In this document: piece by piece, positions 5,788 to 9,870 of the stretch
Layout of the letters: each line of letters begins with the position of its first letter
Position numbering within the stretch: the stretch's first letter is position 1
Assembly (NCBI GenBank): GCA_012842725.1
Contig: DUSG01000148.1
Span: 1 to 9,870 of the forward strand
Source of the DNA: Clostridiales bacterium
GTDB lineage: Bacteria > Bacillota > Clostridia > Lutisporales > Lutisporaceae
Reading direction: 5' to 3'
DNA: 9,870 bases
Translations under genes and position numbers: made by a program
Notes under the pieces: generated by a model
Seen by the model: only the letters and a program-made list of their open reading frames with translations
What the model was told of the DNA's origin: nothing
The model's database searches: none

Positions 5788-7155
5788 TTAAAATCCTGGT
5801 AGTAGCAATTTGTTGTAGATTAATTCTCTTGTTCGTTCATTATTAAAATCTATATCACCGGAAATATAAACCACTGTATTCCCTTTTTGAACAATGATTT
5901 CATCTTTATTCTCCGTCAATACCAGATCATCTACATTCCATAGATTCCTCATCTCATCGTCCTTGATAATATTCTTCATAAATAGATTCATGCCTCTCCA
6001 TTTAATGCCCTTTTCTAATTCTTCCTTAATTCCATTAAATATCATATCAGCAAAATATCTATTTATAGCATCATAGTACTTAATACGGATATCTACTCTT
6101 TTACCGTTTATATTTCTAGTTTCCTGATAATAATAATGTTTTGGAACAATGGGACTCATGCCGGAATTGAATTCCCTACTTCCTAATCTCCCTCTCTCTG
6201 AACCTTCCAACAGTTCTTCCATGCTAACTACGGGATAACCCTCAGGTATAGAGTCTTGCCTATAGGTAGCGTTTGTAGATATTTTTGAAAACAATGAATT
6301 AACTATAATTATAAAAAATACTACAACAATTGCTGCAATAGTGATATATAGTACGCTATCCTCTTCTTTAGATGCTTTTTTCTTGATAAAATATCTTAGA
6401 CAATACCCAATAAATAAGCCGAAAATTGGACCCAACAAAGATAGTCCAATGATGCCAGGTTTATAGGTTGCATCTCCTATCAGTGCAAGTAAGAATATAA
6501 TCCCAATAGTTAATATCGGAACATAGAATGCTATTACGCGTCTTTGGGCACTTTTCAAAGTAGGCTTTTCTACAGGCAATCCCTTTTTGATATTTCTCCT
6601 GGCCTTTAGCACTCTGAATAAGTTATAGACAGTATAAGCCAACATAATAGCACACAGCACCGGATAAAATACTGTTCCGGTCACACCTATAAAATTTAAA
6701 AAGTTTTTGTAGCTGACAGGAAAAAACCTAGTCAATCCCATGATTGCAGCTATGGAGAATACCAACATAGCCAGCATTTCATTTCTCAATATGATGGTTT
6801 CAACAATTTTTTGCTCATATGCTTCATCAGTTTGAATGGGAACAGTCTCTTTATCTGCATCCGCATAAAAGAACTGCAGATAATCTTGAGATGTTATGAA
6901 TGTCCATCCTAACTTCTGGCACTGCCTTCTGTATTCCTGTACTTCTATAGTATTTTCAGGTGTAAATGGTCCGCCTTTTTCAAACACATCTACATAGAAT
7001 TTCAATTTCTTAGGTTCTATAGCTCTAAATTTGGCTGTTAATCTCCCAACCTTTTCTAACATCCAACCTTTTTCAGCCATTTCTTCCAAATAAGTTTCTA
7101 TAACTTTATAATCAAGGAAAAAGAATCCCCAAAATACCCTCTTAGTTTTACCCAA
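5788..7155 (-). CDS. DUF2812 membrane protein with five predicted helices
   Basis: A 455-residue protein of unknown function. Residues about 8-100 fit DUF2812: an FFFLDYKVIETYLEEMAEKG opening followed by a KGW motif and the YRRQCQKLGWTF segment. Hydrophobic helices lie near 124-142, 155-182, 206-227, 233-256 and 267-289, with a basic loop (KARRNIKKG) between the second and third. Residues 290-455 form a soluble C-terminal domain without a motif I know, ending in about 50 residues rich in beta-strand formers. Family members often have a shorter membrane part and sit beside a PadR regulator; none is visible here. The start is TTG, 10 bases after AGAAGG; the next Met (26) would cut into the domain, so TTG is preferred. 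Probably same transcript as the YgjP-like gene 79 bp upstream. Confidence 0.8.
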   Translation of the reverse strand: MGKTKRVFWGFFFLDYKVIETYLEEMAEKGWMLEKVGRLTAKFRAIEPKKLKFYVDVFEKGGPFTPENTIEVQEYRRQCQKLGWTFITSQDYLQFFYADADKETVPIQTDEAYEQKIVETIILRNEMLAMLVFSIAAIMGLTRFFPVSYKNFLNFIGVTGTVFYPVLCAIMLAYTVYNLFRVLKARRNIKKGLPVEKPTLKSAQRRVIAFYVPILTIGIIFLLALIGDATYKPGIIGLSLLGPIFGLFIGYCLRYFIKKKASKEEDSVLYITIAAIVVVFFIIIVNSLFSKISTNATYRQDSIPEGYPVVSMEELLEGSERGRLGSREFNSGMSPIVPKHYYYQETRNINGKRVDIRIKYYDAINRYFADMIFNGIKEELEKGIKWRGMNLFMKNIIKDDEMRNLWNVDDLVLTENKDEIIVQKGNTVVYISGDIDFNNERTRELIYNKLLLPGF

Positions 7156-7198
7156 TAATATTCTACCTTCTCCCCTAAAATATTTTTCAATACTTTTG

Positions 7199-7204
7199 AT
7201 TATA
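7199..7204 (-). promoter_or_regulatory. Possible -10 box for the DUF2812 gene
   Basis: Minus-strand TATAAT (7204-7199), preceded by TG, with no recognisable -35 at proper spacing (the nearest TTGAAG is only 10 bases away). It lies 44 bp upstream of the TTG start. It may be a weak internal promoter or chance. Confidence 0.25.
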
Positions 7205-7234
7205 CATTATCATGCTTCAATGCCAGAGAACCTT

Positions 7235-7909
7235 TTATTTCAATTCTTTTCTAATCTCCTTCCAGTGAGGTAAATATTGATCCATATATGCATAAAACCT
7301 TTTATTATGGTATCTTTCCAGCAGATGTACCAACTCATGAACAACAATATATTCAAGACATCTTGGTTTTCTTTTTGCCAATTCTAAGTTGATCCATATT
7401 CGTTTTGTATCAGGATTGCAAGTACCCCACCTGGTTTTCATCAACTTGACTCCAAAAAAATCTACTTTTACTCCTATAATCTGCTCCCATTTTTCAATCA
7501 GTTTAGGAATCTCTTCTTTCAGCCAGCTTCGATACCATTCCCTCATTACTCTTTCCCTTTGTTCCCTGGTACTGCCTTCTTTTATGTACAAATCTATCTG
7601 ATTATTGTGTATCTCTACTTTTTGTTTCTTATCAGTGTATATAACATTTAATAAATACTCTTGTCCCTTAAATAAATGCTTTTCTCCAGAGACATATTCT
7701 TTCACAGGTTGTACCTCTTGATACTTAGACCTATGTCTTTTTATCCATGCTAGTTTTGAAAGTGCGAAATCCCAAATTTCTTCGTCCCTTGTTCTTCTAG
7801 GTGCGGTAATTTGTACCTTCCCATCAAGCTTATATATAGTTATATATATATTCTTAATGTTTTTTCTGATTACTTCAATTTCAATATCTTCAATTCTTAT
7901 GTTTTTCAT
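7235..7909 (-). CDS. YgjP/WrpP-type zinc metallopeptidase-like protein (DUF45)
   Basis: A 224-residue cytoplasmic protein of the DUF45 (M48-related) family. The N-terminal half carries the family segment ending in DEEIWDFALSKLAWIKRHR (about 42-60). The zinc site is HELVH at 191-195 (His191, Glu192, His195), followed by H201 in ERYHNKRF as a likely third ligand region; KTRWGTCNP (158-166) and the closing LPHWKEIRKEL are also family hallmarks. Length is normal. No signal peptide. Members are predicted peptidases; substrates are largely unknown. ATG follows CGGAG by about 8 bases. It is 65 bp downstream of the secernin-like gene with no terminator between, so the two are probably co-transcribed, pairing two predicted peptidases. 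Confidence 0.88.
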   Translation of the reverse strand: MKNIRIEDIEIEVIRKNIKNIYITIYKLDGKVQITAPRRTRDEEIWDFALSKLAWIKRHRSKYQEVQPVKEYVSGEKHLFKGQEYLLNVIYTDKKQKVEIHNNQIDLYIKEGSTREQRERVMREWYRSWLKEEIPKLIEKWEQIIGVKVDFFGVKLMKTRWGTCNPDTKRIWINLELAKRKPRCLEYIVVHELVHLLERYHNKRFYAYMDQYLPHWKEIRKELK

Positions 7910-7974
7910 AATCCATACTCCGTTCTGTTTGTATTAGACAATAAAACAATAGGCATCGCTGTTTATATTGCTTC

Positions 7975-9279
7975 TTAGTTATACAGACCATTATTCTGCT
8001 TTTTCCAATACCAATTATAGTACAAATTCAGATTTAATCTTTTCTTTTCAGATTTTGATATAATATCCGATAGTATTTTATGAAGCTCCTGCTCAGATTG
8101 CTTTGCAAATCTCATGATTTCAACTTTATCCTCATCAGACTTGGCTTTCTCAGCCATTTTCAATAATTGTTTCTCAATATCATCCCTTTTTGCCGTATAT
8201 AATGATAAATCTGATATTTCTCCTCTCAATACTTTTCTGTGCAACATCTCAACTTGCTTCCAGTATTCTACAGCTTCTGATTGCTGCTCTTCTGAATAAA
8301 ACATTTCTATGTTTTCAATAAACCAATAGGGTTTATACAAAGAAAGGCATGGGAGTGAAGTGTTCGTGCACCATATAGTTATATTTCCATCCTTCAAATG
8401 TGTTATCATACTTCCGGTAGTTTGGCTAGATATAATGCCTCCTCCGTGCATGCATATGGTTTTCATGCTGCCTGATTTATAATTACCAACTTTTTTATCA
8501 CCACAATGACTTCTCAGGATATTCATCATATAACTCAAATCAATGTTTCCAGTATTATTTCTCAAACAATCCATGGTATATTTCTGCCTATAATCCCCTT
8601 TTGAAGCAAATGAATATAACTTATCCTCATAGCAAGCCTTAAAGCTAAAATCCTCTTTCGACTTGCACCACCCTTTATTTATGGCATTATCTATCAAGCT
8701 ACTGCTGCATTCGTCAAAATCTTTATATAACGTAAGAGAGTTTGAAATAGAATATACATCATCTATTTGTTTTACTATCCAATGCTTTCCGGCAGTTTCC
8801 AATACATAAGCGCTTTTGAAATCAGCAATAAGAAAAGAATTATGATAGCACAGATTTTGAGTATATCCAGCCTTGCCGCCTTGTCCATATTTCTCCAGCA
8901 TAAAAATAATATATTTTACAGCTTTATCCGCAGTATCGCAATATTCAAGTGCTAACCTTAGCATATCCATACCCAGTAGGGCTTTAGGCTCCAACTTTTC
9001 CTTTGTGAATACCGCTTCGTTGCCTATGACCAATCCTTTGCTGTTTATCCCCATTTCAGCACCCCATATCCAATGGGGTTTTATCAATATAACCTCGTTT
9101 GTATTCTCTTCAACGTCAACTTTAATATATGTACATTTGATTCTTTTGTTTTCATCTCGCTTTTTAGGAGGTATTCTGATCATTATTTGGGGTTCATTCG
9201 GTTCCCTATCGCTGTTCTTTCCAAATATAACTGAATTATCTTTTGTCGCATTTGATAAAGCAACCAGCGTATCACACAT
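7975..9279 (-). CDS. Secernin-like peptidase, family C69 (Ntn hydrolase)
   Basis: A 434-residue protein. It opens MCDTLVALSNATKDNSVIFG, continues KNSDREPNEPQ (21-31 of this start) and has HWIWGAEMGINSKGLVIGNE (69-88), which closely follow the secernin branch of C69. Cys2 would be exposed by Met removal and act as the N-terminal nucleophile of this Ntn-hydrolase fold. A start two codons earlier (TTG, 9283-9285) exists, but it lies only 2 bases from AAAGGAGG and would bury the Cys, so ATG 9279-9277 with 8-base spacing is chosen. The last ~110 residues are charged and helical (HRKVLRGEISDLSLY onward). Cytoplasmic dipeptidase or amidase activity is expected by family; secernin substrates are poorly known. 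First gene of a likely three-gene run. Confidence 0.9.
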   Translation of the reverse strand: MCDTLVALSNATKDNSVIFGKNSDREPNEPQIMIRIPPKKRDENKRIKCTYIKVDVEENTNEVILIKPHWIWGAEMGINSKGLVIGNEAVFTKEKLEPKALLGMDMLRLALEYCDTADKAVKYIIFMLEKYGQGGKAGYTQNLCYHNSFLIADFKSAYVLETAGKHWIVKQIDDVYSISNSLTLYKDFDECSSSLIDNAINKGWCKSKEDFSFKACYEDKLYSFASKGDYRQKYTMDCLRNNTGNIDLSYMMNILRSHCGDKKVGNYKSGSMKTICMHGGGIISSQTTGSMITHLKDGNITIWCTNTSLPCLSLYKPYWFIENIEMFYSEEQQSEAVEYWKQVEMLHRKVLRGEISDLSLYTAKRDDIEKQLLKMAEKAKSDEDKVEIMRFAKQSEQELHKILSDIISKSEKKRLNLNLYYNWYWKKQNNGLYN

Positions 9280-9287
9280 GATCAAGC

Positions 9288-9295
9288 CCTCCTTT
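9288..9295 (-). promoter_or_regulatory. Ribosome binding site that decides the C69 start
   Basis: Minus-strand AAAGGAGG (9295-9288) ends 8 bases before ATG 9279-9277 and only 2 bases before the alternative TTG at 9285-9283. The spacing favours the ATG, which also puts Cys at position 2. Confidence 0.8.
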
Positions 9296-9369
9296 ATAGG
9301 CTATATTAATAGCTGCACTGTTCATTTAACTATTCTCAATTCCTTATAAAATTAGATACTTATTTACTA

Positions 9370-9378
9370 ATTATACCA
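9370..9378 (-). promoter_or_regulatory. Extended -10 promoter of the secernin-like gene
   Basis: The minus strand reads TGG-TATAAT (9378-9370), an extended -10 (TGN before TATAAT). The -35 region falls in the hairpin arm and is poor, which extended -10 promoters tolerate. Start of transcription near 9363, leader about 84 bases. The hairpin at 9392-9444 lies just upstream and insulates it from the region to the right. Confidence 0.5.
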
Positions 9379-9391
9379 TAAATATTATTCC

Positions 9392-9444
9392 ATAATATAA
9401 AAATCACTGCAATCTCAAATAGACTGCAGTGATTTTTATATTAT
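9392..9444. terminator. Perfect 20 bp stem hairpin, bidirectional terminator
   Basis: Arms 9392-9411 and 9425-9444 are exact inverted repeats. The 13-base middle adds a small TCT/AGA stem around CAAAT. Both arms end in T/A runs (GATTTTTATATTAT), so it can terminate on either strand. It begins 9 bases past the TAA at 9454-9456 of the minus-strand remnant, which points to a gene formerly or still ending there. Confidence 0.75.
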
Positions 9445-9453
9445 CCCTATAAA

Positions 9454-9740
9454 TTATTTTAATATTTCATCAATAGAATCATCCCATTGCCCTATAAACA
9501 ATAGCCCATTCCGGTTGACTTTTATGCAAAATGCTTTTGTCTTTGGGCTTCAGCAAAATAATTTATCTATTGTGAATTTTTATATTCGTTGTTTCCTGGT
9601 ATGTCAAATAGGCAAAGTTTATATGAGGATACATATCATTTACATTTTGAAAGTTATCTTTAATTCTCTTTAAATGCTGCGTCTAAATTGCTTTTATTTT
9701 CAAAAACTTCACGTGCTTTAACTTCTATACCATCTTTAAA
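9454..9740 (-). pseudogene. Probable decayed gene, unidentified
   Basis: Three short open stretches on the minus strand lie end to end, each in a different frame, and each looks coding. The first (9740-9660) reads FKDGIEVKAREVFENKSN with good codon choice. The second (9682-9563) reads KRIKDNFQNVNDMYPHINFA. The third (9549-9454) reads VNRNGLLFIGQWDDSIDEIL and stops 9 bases before a strong hairpin, exactly where a real gene should end. Joining the first two near 9665 gives a natural helix continuation. This suggests one gene broken by at least two frameshifts, the start lost beyond 9740. I do not recognise the protein. The alternative is chance open frames in AT-rich DNA; the frames are short and the call is tentative. 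Confidence 0.3.
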
Positions 9741-9870
9741 TATTTAATTAGTGTTGTGCACTAAAAAGTAAAAAATTGTATTACCAATAGATTGGCAAAA
9801 TTAAAGCATAAGCAGACCATTTGTGGTAGTTTTGAATTGCTAAAACAAAAACACACGGGGGTCAAACTTA
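9741..9870. other. Non-coding right edge with small dyads, possible mobile-element border
   Basis: No gene is seen. Small dyads are TTAGTG-TTGTG-CACTAA (9748-9764) and CCAAT-AG-ATTGG (9784-9795, with outer TT/AA pairs). The final bases read CACACGGGGGTCAAACTTA. The sequence has the look of an insertion-sequence border, with a decayed gene on one side, but neither terminal repeats nor a transposase are in the window. Confidence 0.25.

Noticed and set aside
5174..9279. A defence or biosynthetic system made of the hydrolase, DUF2812, YgjP-like and secernin-like genes
   Set aside because: None of the genes is a known defence effector or a core biosynthetic enzyme, the nicotinamidase-like gene has its own promoter, and nothing in the sequence links them beyond strand and spacing.
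8873..9349. Open frame of 158 codons on the plus strand
   Set aside because: It lies opposite the conserved N-terminal half of the secernin-like gene, is rich in Ser/Ile/Phe from reverse-complement codon bias, and has no ribosome binding site or family motif.
9741..9870. CRISPR repeat or tracrRNA-like sequence (GTTTTAGCAATTCAAAAC on the minus strand)
   Set aside because: It resembles a type II repeat only loosely and occurs once; there are no spaced repeats and no cas genes in the window.

Overview
The window looks like chromosomal DNA from a low-GC Gram-positive anaerobe, most likely a member of the Clostridia. The grounds are AT-rich codon use, strong AAGGAGG-type ribosome binding sites, GTG and TTG starts beside ATG, a secreted protein carrying S-layer homology repeats, and TTGACT/TATAAT-type promoters. 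The genus cannot be fixed from the sequence alone. No tRNA, rRNA, CRISPR array, prophage module or recognisable defence system was seen.

Layout: (1) 1-191 holds the probable tail of a plus-strand gene and two strong hairpins where it converges with the next gene. (2) 192-2309 (minus) encodes a secreted, S-layer-anchored metallo-beta-lactamase-fold protein with a complete metal-ligand set, a chitobiase-like beta domain and a C-terminal cadherin-like domain. (3) 2310-2813 is a 504 bp divergent intergenic region rich in dyads, with a very good promoter and a tandem 20 bp repeat in front of the LysR-type regulator gene at 2814-3722 (plus). (4) 3738-4919 (minus) is a class I/II PLP aminotransferase that meets the regulator gene tail to tail, 15 bp apart. 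(5) 5174-5689 (minus) is a small nicotinamidase-like cysteine hydrolase with its own promoter and terminator. (6) 5788-7155, 7235-7909 and 7975-9279 (all minus) are a five-helix DUF2812 membrane protein, a YgjP/WrpP-type zinc metallopeptidase-like protein and a secernin-type C69 peptidase. (7) 9280-9870 has no intact gene: it holds the C69 promoter, a perfect 20 bp bidirectional hairpin, and what looks like a decayed minus-strand gene and perhaps the edge of a mobile element.

Working together: the secernin-like, YgjP-like and DUF2812 genes lie head to tail with gaps of 75 bp or less and 79 bp and no terminator between them, so they may share a transcript. The nicotinamidase-like gene follows but has its own promoter signals. 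The LysR-type regulator is divergent from the S-layer hydrolase gene, the usual arrangement for a LysR regulator and its target, so that hydrolase is the best guess for its regulon. The aminotransferase beside it is a second possibility.

The least ordinary items are the multidomain S-layer hydrolase with its divergent control region, the enlarged DUF2812 protein, and the decayed stretch at the right end. I found no convincing new multi-gene system.
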